39,519 nt of DNA, taken from Prevotellaceae bacterium UBA1726 (GTDB lineage Bacteria; Bacteroidota; Bacteroidia; Bacteroidales; Bacteroidaceae). The notes beneath the pieces are model-generated. The model had not been told where the DNA came from, made no database searches, and worked only from the letters and a program-made list of their open reading frames with translations. Within the stretch, counting starts at the first letter, position 1, and the number at the start of each line of letters is the position of its first letter. The position numbers and the translations under genes were made by a program. Shown in pieces: positions 1 through 7,355 of this stretch. The stretch is from the NCBI GenBank assembly GCA_002316005.1, contig DCIM01000065.1, positions 7,429-46,947 of the forward strand, in the 5' to 3' direction.

Positions 1-578
1 AACTCCGCGAGTTTCTTCACCGCTCTTGCCCTGTGCGAAATCTCATTCTTTACATCAACGCCCAACTCAGCGAAAGTACCTTCATATCCCTCTGGCTTGA
101 ACACTGGGTCATAACCAAAACCCTTCTCGCCGCGCTTCTCGGTTGTTATCTCACCACGAACGATGCCCTCGAAGAGATGCTCCTCGCCACCAAGGATAAG
201 AGCAATGGCAGTGCGAAACTGAGCCTTGCGGTTGTCCGAATCCTTCAGTTTGTCGAGCAGACAGCGAGTGTTGGCCTCTGCATCGTGCGAATCGCCATAG
301 CCGTTCATAGTACCGAAACGGGCAGTGTAGATGCCAGGGCCACCGTTGAAAGCCTCCACCTCAAGACCAGTGTCATCGGCAAAGCAATCCACTCCGTAGC
401 GGTCGCTGATATAATGAGCCTTCTGGAGAGCATTGCCCTCAAGAGTATCGGCAGTTTCAGGAATATCATCGTGACAACCCAGTTCGGCAAGCGACACAAT
501 CTCGAACTCATTGCCGAGGATTCCGCGAATCTCGCTCAACTTATGGGCGTTGTTTGTTGCAAAAATAATCTTTCTCAT
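1..578 (-). CDS. rdgB: XTP/dITP pyrophosphatase (RdgB/HAM1), 3' end cut by window
   Basis: This is a house-cleaning nucleotide pyrophosphatase that hydrolyses dITP, XTP and related non-canonical purine triphosphates to monophosphates in the cytoplasm, keeping them out of DNA and RNA. Read on the minus strand from the ATG at 578, the protein opens with MRKIIFATNNAHKLSEI, the (T/S)xNxxK substrate-binding start of the HAM1 family. It continues with an ETADTLEGNA stretch, the FADDTGLEVEA active-site segment, GGPGIYTARF, and near the end GEKGFGYDPVF and SHRARA. About 192 codons are present before the window edge, close to the usual 195-200, so only the last few residues are missing. Recognition of the family is secure. 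Confidence 0.95.
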   Translation of the reverse strand, partial: MRKIIFATNNAHKLSEIRGILGNEFEIVSLAELGCHDDIPETADTLEGNALQKAHYISDRYGVDCFADDTGLEVEAFNGGPGIYTARFGTMNGYGDSHDAEANTRCLLDKLKDSDNRKAQFRTAIALILGGEEHLFEGIVRGEITTEKRGEKGFGYDPVFKPEGYEGTFAELGVDVKNEISHRARAVKKLAE

Positions 579-602
579 AGGATGTAATTTTGTAATATAA
601 CG

Positions 603-631
603 CAAAAATACTGCTTTTATTTCGTTTCCAA
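603..631 (-). promoter_or_regulatory. Predicted promoter for rdgB
   Basis: On the minus strand a TATTTTTG box (610 to 603) fits the Bacteroidetes -7 consensus TAnnTTTG. A TTG (631-629) stands 18 bp upstream as a -33 element. The implied start site is about 20 bp before the rdgB ATG at 578. This is consensus matching by eye. Confidence 0.5.
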
Positions 632-640
632 CCTATAAGG

Positions 641-673
641 TTGAATAATATTCGCTTTTTTTTGGTAATTTTG
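641..673 (+). promoter_or_regulatory. Predicted promoter for the BASS transporter-lipoprotein pair
   Basis: TAATTTTG at 666-673 matches the Bacteroidetes -7 box TAnnTTTG, with a TTG at 641-643, 22 bp upstream. It lies back to back with the rdgB promoter. The transcript would carry a leader of about 65 nt containing a heptamer array (700-730) flanked by two short GC-rich palindromes (about 685-696 and 731-741). Confidence 0.45.
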
Positions 674-699
674 CATACGAAAACGCCCCCAAGGGCTAA

Positions 700-730
700 A
701 ACTTGAAACCTGAAACATGGAACTTGAAAC
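700..730 (+). repeat. Heptamer array, AACTTGA-type, in the transporter leader
   Basis: Four degenerate 7-bp units (AACTTGA, AACCTGA, AACATGG, AACTTGA) plus a partial AAC run without spacers and end 15 bp before the ATG at 746. In another phase the unit is YTGRAAC, the same unit found inside the coding region at 20052-20093. Short palindromes of the form GCCC(N)GGGC lie on both sides. Confidence 0.8.
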
Positions 731-745
731 GCCCGTAGGGCAACT

Positions 746-1720
746 ATGATGAAACGATTTCTGCAATTCCTCCGCAACTGGACACTGCCTGTGGCAATGA
801 TTCTCGGTGCTCTCGGTTATTTTCTGATAACCGCACTGCCATTGTCGGCCGAAGCGAAATCGACCACCTATATGGCTATAAGCCATTACATCCAACCGGT
901 GCTCTTGTTCAGTATGCTTTTCCTCTCGTTCACGAAGGTAGCACCTCAGGATATGCGCCCCCACCGTTGGCATCTGTGGGTGTTGCTCTGCCAGATGGGA
1001 TGTTTCATCGCGTTTTCGCTATTGGCAATGTGGGTTGATGGCATAGAAAACAAGATTCTATGCGAAGGAGCAATGCTCTGTTTCGTCTGTCCTACCGCCA
1101 CCGCCTCGGCAGTGATAACGGGAAAGTTGGGCGGAAGTTTGAGTGGTGTGACAACCTATCTGCTCATCTGCAATCTTGTTGTTTCGCTTCTTGCCCCAGC
1201 CTTCCTCACAATGGTGGAACCACGAGCAGGACTCGACTTCCTCACATCATTCTTCATGATAATGGGAAAGGTGTTCCCGTTGCTCATCTGTCCATTGTTT
1301 CTTGCTTGGGTGGTGCGTTATATATTACCGAAATTCCATGCCCGACTGCTCAAAATCACAGGACTTGCATTCTACATCTGGGCAGTGGCTTTGGCATTGG
1401 CAATCCTCGTGACCGTTCGCTCAATCATGGAGACATCAATAGGAATGTCCTATCTTTTCGGTTTGGCAATAATCTCGCTCGTCTGCTGCGTTTTCCAGTT
1501 TGCCGTAGGCAAGAAGATTGGTTCGCACTATGATGCCCCGAAATCGCGCGAGAATCGCATTACTGCCGGTCAGGCATTCGGACAGAAGAACACAGTGTTC
1601 ATCATCTGGCTCGGATTGGTGTTCCTCGACCCTGTGACTTCCATTGTAGGCGGACTTTACTCCGTTTGGCACAACATAATCAATTCGTATCAGTTATATA
1701 AATCGCGCAACCCAAAATGA
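746..1720 (+). CDS. Bile acid:sodium symporter (BASS)-like membrane transporter
   Basis: The product is a 324-residue, strongly hydrophobic inner-membrane protein with about nine or ten predicted spans. The VCPTATASAVIT segment near residue 110 resembles the conserved proline/threonine motif of the BASS/SBF superfamily (sodium-coupled uptake of bile acids, pantoate, pyruvate or other organic anions). The substrate cannot be read from sequence. There are adjacent ATG codons at 746 and 749; the first is used. The stop overlaps the next gene's start (ATGA), so the two are probably translationally coupled. A leader with a heptamer array precedes it. Confidence 0.72.
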   Translation: MMKRFLQFLRNWTLPVAMILGALGYFLITALPLSAEAKSTTYMAISHYIQPVLLFSMLFLSFTKVAPQDMRPHRWHLWVLLCQMGCFIAFSLLAMWVDGIENKILCEGAMLCFVCPTATASAVITGKLGGSLSGVTTYLLICNLVVSLLAPAFLTMVEPRAGLDFLTSFFMIMGKVFPLLICPLFLAWVVRYILPKFHARLLKITGLAFYIWAVALALAILVTVRSIMETSIGMSYLFGLAIISLVCCVFQFAVGKKIGSHYDAPKSRENRITAGQAFGQKNTVFIIWLGLVFLDPVTSIVGGLYSVWHNIINSYQLYKSRNPK

Positions 1721-2637
1721 AAAGATATTTCATCATAACTCTCGTGGGACTTTTGCTGTTTTCTTGTTCAAAGAAGGCAGAAGACACTGTGCCTGAAGGT
1801 TTTGAATCGGAGGTGATGCTGGGCATGACACCAATAAAAGACCAAGGCAAGAGCGACCTTTGTTGGGTTTATGCCATGCTTGCAACCATTGAGACAGAGC
1901 ATCTTATGCGAGGCGATTCGGTGAATCTGTCGGTTGATTATACAGCCCGAATGTTTCTTCAGGAACAAGCCATGGAATACTTCCACTCAAAGGGCGAGAA
2001 GGCAATAAGTCAGCGTGGAATGGGCCCTATGACCATTGACCTTCTGATGAAATACGGAGCAATGCCCCACGACTCGTATTATCCAAGGAAAACCATCAAC
2101 TATAAGGTTCTGCAGCGCAAGATTACCAATACCGTTGATTTGGCCCTTTCCCATCGCGAGGATGAGGCTCAATGCCTGAAGGATGTGCAGCATCTATTGG
2201 ACGAGGAGATTGGTTTTCTGCCAAAGTTTGTGTTTATGTTTGGCGTGAAATACACCTTCCTCGAATTTGCCCATTCGGTGTGTCTGCGCGATGAATACGA
2301 GTCGCTTACAAGTCTCGGGGATTACCCTTACGGCGAGAAGATTCGCCTTCCTTTTGCAGATAATCACTACGATTGCGAGGCAATGAATATTGAGCCCGAC
2401 ACACTTGTTGCGACAATTGAAAATGCCCTCAGAAACGAGCATCCGGTGTTGTGGGAAGGAGGTCCGAACGATAATCACGCAGTAGCCATTATCGGTATGG
2501 GAAAAAGCAAGAGCGGAAAGGAATATTTCGTGGCCAAGAATTCTTGGGGCGATGATAATCCAACCAAGGGATTGCTCTATATCAGTAAGGATTATGTGAA
2601 GAACCACACCTCAGTTGTTGTTGCTCCAAAGAACTAA
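1717..2637 (+). CDS. Papain-like (C1 family) cysteine peptidase lipoprotein
   Basis: The 306-residue protein begins with a lipoprotein signal peptide (lipobox LLFSC, lipidated Cys17), so it should sit on a membrane facing the periplasm or surface. A papain-type active site is visible: QGKSDLCW contains the oxyanion Gln43 and nucleophile Cys49, DNHAVAIIG carries His254, and AKNSWG carries Asn275. The arrangement is closest to the C1B bleomycin hydrolase/aminopeptidase C group, though those are usually cytoplasmic and longer. There is no clear pro-domain. The gene overlaps the upstream transporter by 4 bp. One reading is an extracytoplasmic peptidase paired with an importer, but the link rests only on coupling. 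Confidence 0.82.
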   Translation: MKRYFIITLVGLLLFSCSKKAEDTVPEGFESEVMLGMTPIKDQGKSDLCWVYAMLATIETEHLMRGDSVNLSVDYTARMFLQEQAMEYFHSKGEKAISQRGMGPMTIDLLMKYGAMPHDSYYPRKTINYKVLQRKITNTVDLALSHREDEAQCLKDVQHLLDEEIGFLPKFVFMFGVKYTFLEFAHSVCLRDEYESLTSLGDYPYGEKIRLPFADNHYDCEAMNIEPDTLVATIENALRNEHPVLWEGGPNDNHAVAIIGMGKSKSGKEYFVAKNSWGDDNPTKGLLYISKDYVKNHTSVVVAPKN

Positions 2638-2680
2638 AAAAAAAGACCACCCCCGTTGCTGGAGATGGTCTTCTTTTTTT
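2637..2680. terminator. Bidirectional intrinsic terminator between convergent genes
   Basis: An A-tract, a stem (AAGACCA at about 2643-2649 pairing with TGGTCTT at 2666-2672) and a T-tract form a hairpin with runs on both sides. It can terminate the plus-strand peptidase gene and the minus-strand M3 peptidase operon. Confidence 0.85.
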
Positions 2681-2696
2681 ATTGTGAATTGGGGCT

Positions 2697-4832
2697 TTAC
2701 TTCAAACCTCTGTTCTTCAGGAGGCCGTCAATCTTTGGGTCGGCACCGCGGAAATTGCGATACATTGTCATACCGTTGTCAATGCCGCCAGGAGTGAGGA
2801 TATATTTGCGGAAACGAGCAGCAACATCCTGATTGAAGATGTCACCTGTCTCCTTGAATGCCTCGAAACCATCAGCATCGAGCACCTCTGCCCAGATGTA
2901 AGAATAGTAGCCGGCAGTATAACCGCCACCCATGGTGTGGCTGAAGTTTGTCACACGATAACGAGGTTGAATCTGACGAGGAATGCCGCGCTCAGCGAGT
3001 TTCTTCTCCTCGAACTTCATTACATCAAGGTCCTCTGGAACCTCAGTGAGCACATGGAGATCCATGTCCACATACGAAGCAGCGAGATACTCCACTGTGG
3101 CAAATCCCTGACCATACTTGCTGCAAGCATTGTACTTGTCGAGGAGTTCCTGTGGAAGAGCCTCACCGGTCTTGTAGTGCTTTGCATAGACAGCAAGAAC
3201 CTCAGGCTCAAATGCCCAGTGTTCATTAATCTGCGAAGGCAACTCCACGAAGTCGCGCTCTACACCACCCACACTCTGATAATGCACATCGCGCATGAAA
3301 GAATGGAGTGCATGACCGAACTCATGGAACATTGTCGAAACATTGTCAATGCTCTGGAGAGCAGGTTTGTCGCTACTTGGAGGAGTCATGCTGCAAACAT
3401 TCACAACAACTGGTTCCACACGCTTGCCATTCTCGTAGGTCTGGCTGCGGAAAGAAGTACACCAAGCACCGGCACGCTTTCCATCGCGAGGATAATAGTC
3501 ACTGTAGAAGAGAGAAAGCAACTTTCCGTCCTTGTCGTAAACCTCCCACGCATTTGCTGTCTGCTCGTAGGCAGGGAGTTCGGCAGTCACATCCTTGAAT
3601 GTGAGGCCGTAGAGTTTGTTGGCAACAAAGAACACACCCTTGAGGACATTGTTGATTTCGAGATATTCAGAGAACTGCTCCTCATCGAAATTGAACTTCG
3701 CCTTACGCGCGCGTTCATTATAATACATATAATCCCATCCCTCAGGTTCGCAGTCGAGTCCGTCCTTCTTCATCTCCTCGCGGATGTCAGCCAACTCAGC
3801 GTTAGCAGCCTTCACGGCAGGAGTCCAAATCTGGTCGAGGAGGTTGTAAACAGCCTCAGGAGTCTTTGCCATACGAGTATCGAGAATCTGTGAAGCACAG
3901 TTCTTGAATCCCATCAGTTTTGCACGCTCAAGACGCAGTTTCACGAGTTTCGCGCAAATCTCCTTGCTGTCATATTCGTTGCCCTGATTACCACGATTGC
4001 AGTAAGCAAGGTAAACCTTCTTACGCAATTCGCGGTTAGAGCAATACTGCAGAACCGGGTTGCACGAAGAACGCTGCATATTGAACATATACTTGCCCTT
4101 CTGTCCCTGAGCCTCAGCCATCTGAGCCGCACGATCGATGTTTGCCTGTGGCAAACCAGTGAGTTCGTCCTTGCTATCGGCTGTAACGAAGGTGTTGTTT
4201 GTCTCGTGGAGAAGATTCTGCGAGAACTGAATCTGCAGAGAAGAAATCTCCTGGTTAAGGTCGCGCAACTTTGCCTGATCAGCCTCAGAGAGTTCAGCAC
4301 CATTACGCTTGAAACGCTTGTAGATATTGTCGAGAACCTTCAGTTCCTCCTTTGTCAGCTGAGTGCTGTCCACCTCATCGTAAACCTTCTTCACACGCTT
4401 GAAGAGTTCTGGATTCATGTAGATGTCATCGCTGTGAGCCGAGAGGATAGGCGAGAGTTCAGCCTCCAAAGCACGAGTTTCGGCAGTAGAGTTACTTGAC
4501 GAGATAGGCGAGAAAGTCATCTCCATACGCTCAAGTTCCTCACCGCTGTTGTCGAGAGCAGCAATGGTGTTCTGGAATGTAGGAGCCTCAGGATTGCTGA
4601 TGATAGCCTTGATGCGAGCCTTCTCCTTCTCCATACCGAGAAGTGCCGCCTCGCGGTAGTCGTTGATAGTGATTTTGTCGAACGACTCCACTCCGTGTTT
4701 GTTCTCGCTCTTTGAGAGCAACGCATTTTTGTGATTGTCAGTCATAGGCAATTGTGATTCTGCCACTTCAGGAGCCTTGCAACCGAAAATAGCGGCAAGA
4801 ACCACTGACGAGAGAATGATTTTTTTGTTCAT
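2697..4832 (-). CDS. dcp: M3 family oligopeptidase lipoprotein (Dcp-like)
   Basis: This is a zinc metallopeptidase of the thimet oligopeptidase/peptidyl-dipeptidase Dcp family (M3A), which trims short peptides. From the ATG at 4832 it is 711 residues, a normal length. The zinc site HEFGH is at about 503-507, with the third ligand Glu in DFVELPSQ about 23 residues later. An in-frame ATG at 4862 exists, but the start at 4832 gives a proper lipoprotein signal peptide (MNKKIILSSVV...FGC). E. coli Dcp is not a lipoprotein, so this form should act outside the cytoplasm. It is the last gene of the minus-strand cluster, 13 bp after sufE. Whether it is a strict dipeptidyl carboxypeptidase cannot be told. 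Confidence 0.9.
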   Translation of the reverse strand: MNKKIILSSVVLAAIFGCKAPEVAESQLPMTDNHKNALLSKSENKHGVESFDKITINDYREAALLGMEKEKARIKAIISNPEAPTFQNTIAALDNSGEELERMEMTFSPISSSNSTAETRALEAELSPILSAHSDDIYMNPELFKRVKKVYDEVDSTQLTKEELKVLDNIYKRFKRNGAELSEADQAKLRDLNQEISSLQIQFSQNLLHETNNTFVTADSKDELTGLPQANIDRAAQMAEAQGQKGKYMFNMQRSSCNPVLQYCSNRELRKKVYLAYCNRGNQGNEYDSKEICAKLVKLRLERAKLMGFKNCASQILDTRMAKTPEAVYNLLDQIWTPAVKAANAELADIREEMKKDGLDCEPEGWDYMYYNERARKAKFNFDEEQFSEYLEINNVLKGVFFVANKLYGLTFKDVTAELPAYEQTANAWEVYDKDGKLLSLFYSDYYPRDGKRAGAWCTSFRSQTYENGKRVEPVVVNVCSMTPPSSDKPALQSIDNVSTMFHEFGHALHSFMRDVHYQSVGGVERDFVELPSQINEHWAFEPEVLAVYAKHYKTGEALPQELLDKYNACSKYGQGFATVEYLAASYVDMDLHVLTEVPEDLDVMKFEEKKLAERGIPRQIQPRYRVTNFSHTMGGGYTAGYYSYIWAEVLDADGFEAFKETGDIFNQDVAARFRKYILTPGGIDNGMTMYRNFRGADPKIDGLLKNRGLK

Positions 4833-4845
4833 GTCTATAATTGTT

Positions 4846-5259
4846 TTAATTATTGTATGCAAGTGCGTAGATGCGAATCTGCTTGATCATTGCCAACAGA
4901 CCATTTGAACGGGTAGGCGAGAGGTGCTCGCGGAGCCCAATCTGGTCGATAAAGTAGAGGTCGGCATCAAGAATCTCCTGTGGAGTGTGACCCGAAAGAA
5001 TACGAAGCAACAGAGCCACAATACCCTTCACGATGAGAGCATCACTATCGGCTTGCAACTCAATGTTTCCATCTACAAGGTCGCACTGAACCCACACACG
5101 ACTCTGACAACCATCAATGAGGTTGCTTTCGGTCTTGTATTTCTCATCGAGAGGTTCCAGTTCGTTGCCCAAATCAATGAGCATCTGGTATTTGTCCATC
5201 CAATCGTCGAAATCATTGAATTCCTCAATAATCTCGTCCTGTATTTCGTTAATCATCAT
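4846..5259 (-). CDS. sufE: SufE-type cysteine desulfuration protein
   Basis: SufE accepts persulfide sulfur from the desulfurase SufS and passes it to the SufBCD scaffold for Fe-S cluster assembly in the cytoplasm. The 137-residue length is typical. The acceptor cysteine is Cys51 in LIDGCQSRVWV, the conserved SufE motif. The start lies inside the end of the U32 gene (11-bp overlap). Two ATGs are adjacent (5259 and 5256), and the upstream AGAAGG is better spaced for the second, so two-residue uncertainty remains. No suf scaffold genes are in the window. Coupling to a U32 protein that probably carries an Fe-S cluster is notable but may be chance. Confidence 0.93.
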   Translation of the reverse strand: MMINEIQDEIIEEFNDFDDWMDKYQMLIDLGNELEPLDEKYKTESNLIDGCQSRVWVQCDLVDGNIELQADSDALIVKGIVALLLRILSGHTPQEILDADLYFIDQIGLREHLSPTRSNGLLAMIKQIRIYALAYNN

Positions 5260-6526
5260 ATCCTTCTACCTTTTTCAAAATGTACAACTTATCACTTGGG
5301 CGAACCTTCTCAGGCACAGCCAACGACACACGCCAGCCCTTCTTTGCCTTCTCCACCGGTTTAAGGTCGAAACGAATCTCGTCAGCATTCAAATAGATGA
5401 CACCCGTTGTAGGACCGGTGATGAGGAGCTTGTCGCCCTTGCAGAGTTCGTGAGCCTCAATCTGGAACTCAGCAACACCGAGTTTCGAGAAGTATTTGAT
5501 GCCCTTTCCGCAATAAACCTTCTTCTCTGTAGCCAACGAACCGTAGTGCTTGTTCCATTCGCCGAGAGTCTGTCCCTGATAGTATCCGTCCCAGAAACCA
5601 CGGTTGAAGACACTTGCCAAACGGTCATCCCAGGCATCCTTCTTCTCCTCAGTGAAGACAACACCCGGAGTATTGGCGTTGATATCCTCGAGAGCCGCAG
5701 CAATGGCCTCTTTGTAGCAACTGACAACGGTATGAACATACTCAGGACCGCGAGCACGACCCTCAATCTTGAACACACGCACACCAGCACGCATCATTCG
5801 GTCAATGAAACGGATTGTCTTCAAGTCCTTTGGACTCATGATGTATTTGTTGTCAACCTCCAACTGGCAACCTGTATCGGTATCAGTGAGGGTGTAACTT
5901 CTGCGGCAAAGTTGCATACACTCGCCACGATTAGCCGAACGACTTGTATTGTTCAGACTCATGTAGCACTTGCCCGAAATGGCCATGCAGAGAGCTCCGT
6001 GACAGAACATCTCAATGCGAATCTGCTCGCCCTTAGGACCACAGATATTCTCCTCCACGATGTGGCGATAGATTTCTGCTACCTGAGTCATATTCAACTC
6101 GCGAGCCAATACCACAACATCGGCAAACTGAGCATAGAAACGCAATGCCTCAATGTTGGAGATGTTGAGTTGGGTAGAGAGGTGAACCTCCACGCCTACT
6201 CTGTTACAATAAGTCATCACAGCCACATCGCTCGCAATGACAGCAGTAATCTCCGCCTCCTTTGCAGCATCCACAATCTGGTGCATTGTCTCAATGTCCT
6301 CACCATAGATGATGGTGTTTACTGTGAGATAGGTCTTGATGCCGTGCTCGTTGCAAGTCTGGGCAATCTCGCGAAGGTCGTCAATGCTGAACTTATTCGC
6401 CGAATGCGAACGCATATTCAACTGGCCGATGCCGAAATACACAGAGTTCGCACCCGCCTGAATGGCAGCAGCCAATGACTCACGAGAGCCCACAGGAGCC
6501 ATTATCTCGAATTCGTTGAAATTCAT
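5249..6526 (-). CDS. trhP: U32 family protein, probable tRNA U34 hydroxylation protein (TrhP/YegQ-like)
   Basis: The 425-residue protein has the U32 signature, read as EMFCHGALCMAISGKC at about 172-187 followed by GECMQLCRR at about 201-209. These cysteines are expected to bind an Fe-S cluster. The N-terminal part (EIMAPVGSRESLAAAIQAGA) is the usual U32 TIM-barrel start. Although named peptidases, YegQ/TrhP relatives are known to be needed for prephenate-dependent 5-hydroxylation of tRNA uridine 34, and that is the best guess here. The collagenase-like PrtC is the alternative. It follows aat by 11 bp and overlaps sufE. A second tRNA-modification gene, miaB, lies upstream in the same cluster. 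Confidence 0.85.
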   Translation of the reverse strand: MNFNEFEIMAPVGSRESLAAAIQAGANSVYFGIGQLNMRSHSANKFSIDDLREIAQTCNEHGIKTYLTVNTIIYGEDIETMHQIVDAAKEAEITAVIASDVAVMTYCNRVGVEVHLSTQLNISNIEALRFYAQFADVVVLARELNMTQVAEIYRHIVEENICGPKGEQIRIEMFCHGALCMAISGKCYMSLNNTSRSANRGECMQLCRRSYTLTDTDTGCQLEVDNKYIMSPKDLKTIRFIDRMMRAGVRVFKIEGRARGPEYVHTVVSCYKEAIAAALEDINANTPGVVFTEEKKDAWDDRLASVFNRGFWDGYYQGQTLGEWNKHYGSLATEKKVYCGKGIKYFSKLGVAEFQIEAHELCKGDKLLITGPTTGVIYLNADEIRFDLKPVEKAKKGWRVSLAVPEKVRPSDKLYILKKVEGYDD

Positions 6527-6537
6527 ATCTTGTCTTA

Positions 6538-7281
6538 TTAATCGTTTTGCAATATCTTCAAATATTCCTCGTAATCGATGAAGCGACCGCCCATGGATTT
6601 GAGATGAGGAGTTTCCAGTTGACAGTCAATCATCTTCAAGTTCTCCTCCTGCATCCATTTTGCAAGGAAGATAAGTGCCATTTTGCTGCCACTCGGTACA
6701 AGCGAGAACATTGATTCGCCAATGAAACTCTTGCCAATTGTCTCGCCATAAAGTCCACCCACCAGACGATAGCCATCCTTGTTGTAGTACCATTCCTGGT
6801 CATCTCTTCCTGCCGGTTTTGCATCCTCATCGGGTTGAGTGTCCCACACCTCCACACTGGTGCAGTAGCCATCATTATGGAGTCGTGTGTAAGCCTCAAT
6901 GATGTGAGGTCCGAGCCATGCTCCACGCTCATGGTCGCGAAGTCCGCCACAATAGCCCATCACCTGAGTGAAAGCCTGATTGAACGAGAACTGATAGCGT
7001 TTCTTGTTTAGCAATGTTCGCATGGAGTGACTCACATGAATCTCGTCAGGGAAGATAACGAATCGCTTCATTGGACACCACCATTGTATCCATGGTTCTC
7101 CGTTCTCATCACGGAAGTTGTTATCCTCCTTGCGGTAAGCATACCATGGGAAGATGCCATTGAAATAGGCGAGAAGCAGTCGTTCCTTGCTGAGGTCACC
7201 GCCTACAGCGAAGATTCCGTCCTCATCGCCCTTGCGTGGATCAGGGAAACCGATTATTTTGGGGTCGAGTCTGTATATCAT
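6538..7281 (-). CDS. aat: Leucyl/phenylalanyl-tRNA--protein transferase
   Basis: Aat transfers Leu or Phe from aminoacyl-tRNA to the N-terminal Arg or Lys of proteins, creating a primary destabilising N-terminus (N-degron) recognised by ClpS. The 247-residue protein shows the family landmarks GIFAVGGDLS, AYFNGIFPWY, WWCPMKRFVI, the central SVEVWD strand and the GGLYGETIGKSFIGESMFS block. Compared with E. coli (234 aa) there is a short charged insertion after SVEVWD (about residues 147-170). The gene lies directly downstream of clpS and clpA, so the pathway's tagging enzyme, adaptor and unfoldase are encoded together. Confidence 0.95.
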   Translation of the reverse strand: MIYRLDPKIIGFPDPRKGDEDGIFAVGGDLSKERLLLAYFNGIFPWYAYRKEDNNFRDENGEPWIQWWCPMKRFVIFPDEIHVSHSMRTLLNKKRYQFSFNQAFTQVMGYCGGLRDHERGAWLGPHIIEAYTRLHNDGYCTSVEVWDTQPDEDAKPAGRDDQEWYYNKDGYRLVGGLYGETIGKSFIGESMFSLVPSGSKMALIFLAKWMQEENLKMIDCQLETPHLKSMGGRFIDYEEYLKILQND

Positions 7282-7296
7282 AGTAGCCTAACCAAG

Positions 7297-7342
7297 CCTT
7301 CTTTCTTTGGGAAAGCGGCAGAGCCGAGCGCCCAAAGGGAAG
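7297..7342 (-). other. Hairpin in the clpA-aat intergenic gap
   Basis: CTTTGGG (7305-7311) pairs with CCCAAAG (7331-7337), extended by CCTTC and GAAGG outside an internal loop. It lies in the 74-bp gap between clpA and aat and has no T-tract in the direction of transcription, so it looks more like an mRNA processing or stability hairpin than a terminator. Confidence 0.5.
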
Positions 7343-7355
7343 GATGTTAAATACT

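Noticed and set aside
617..973. Minus-strand frame across the rdgB-transporter gap
   Set aside because: It crosses two predicted promoters and the transporter start, and encodes low-complexity sequence from the heptamer array.
5117..6478. Long plus-strand open frame (453 codons) opposite the U32 gene
   Set aside because: It is antisense to a well-recognised gene, has no family features, and its composition reflects the reverse complement of the coding strand.
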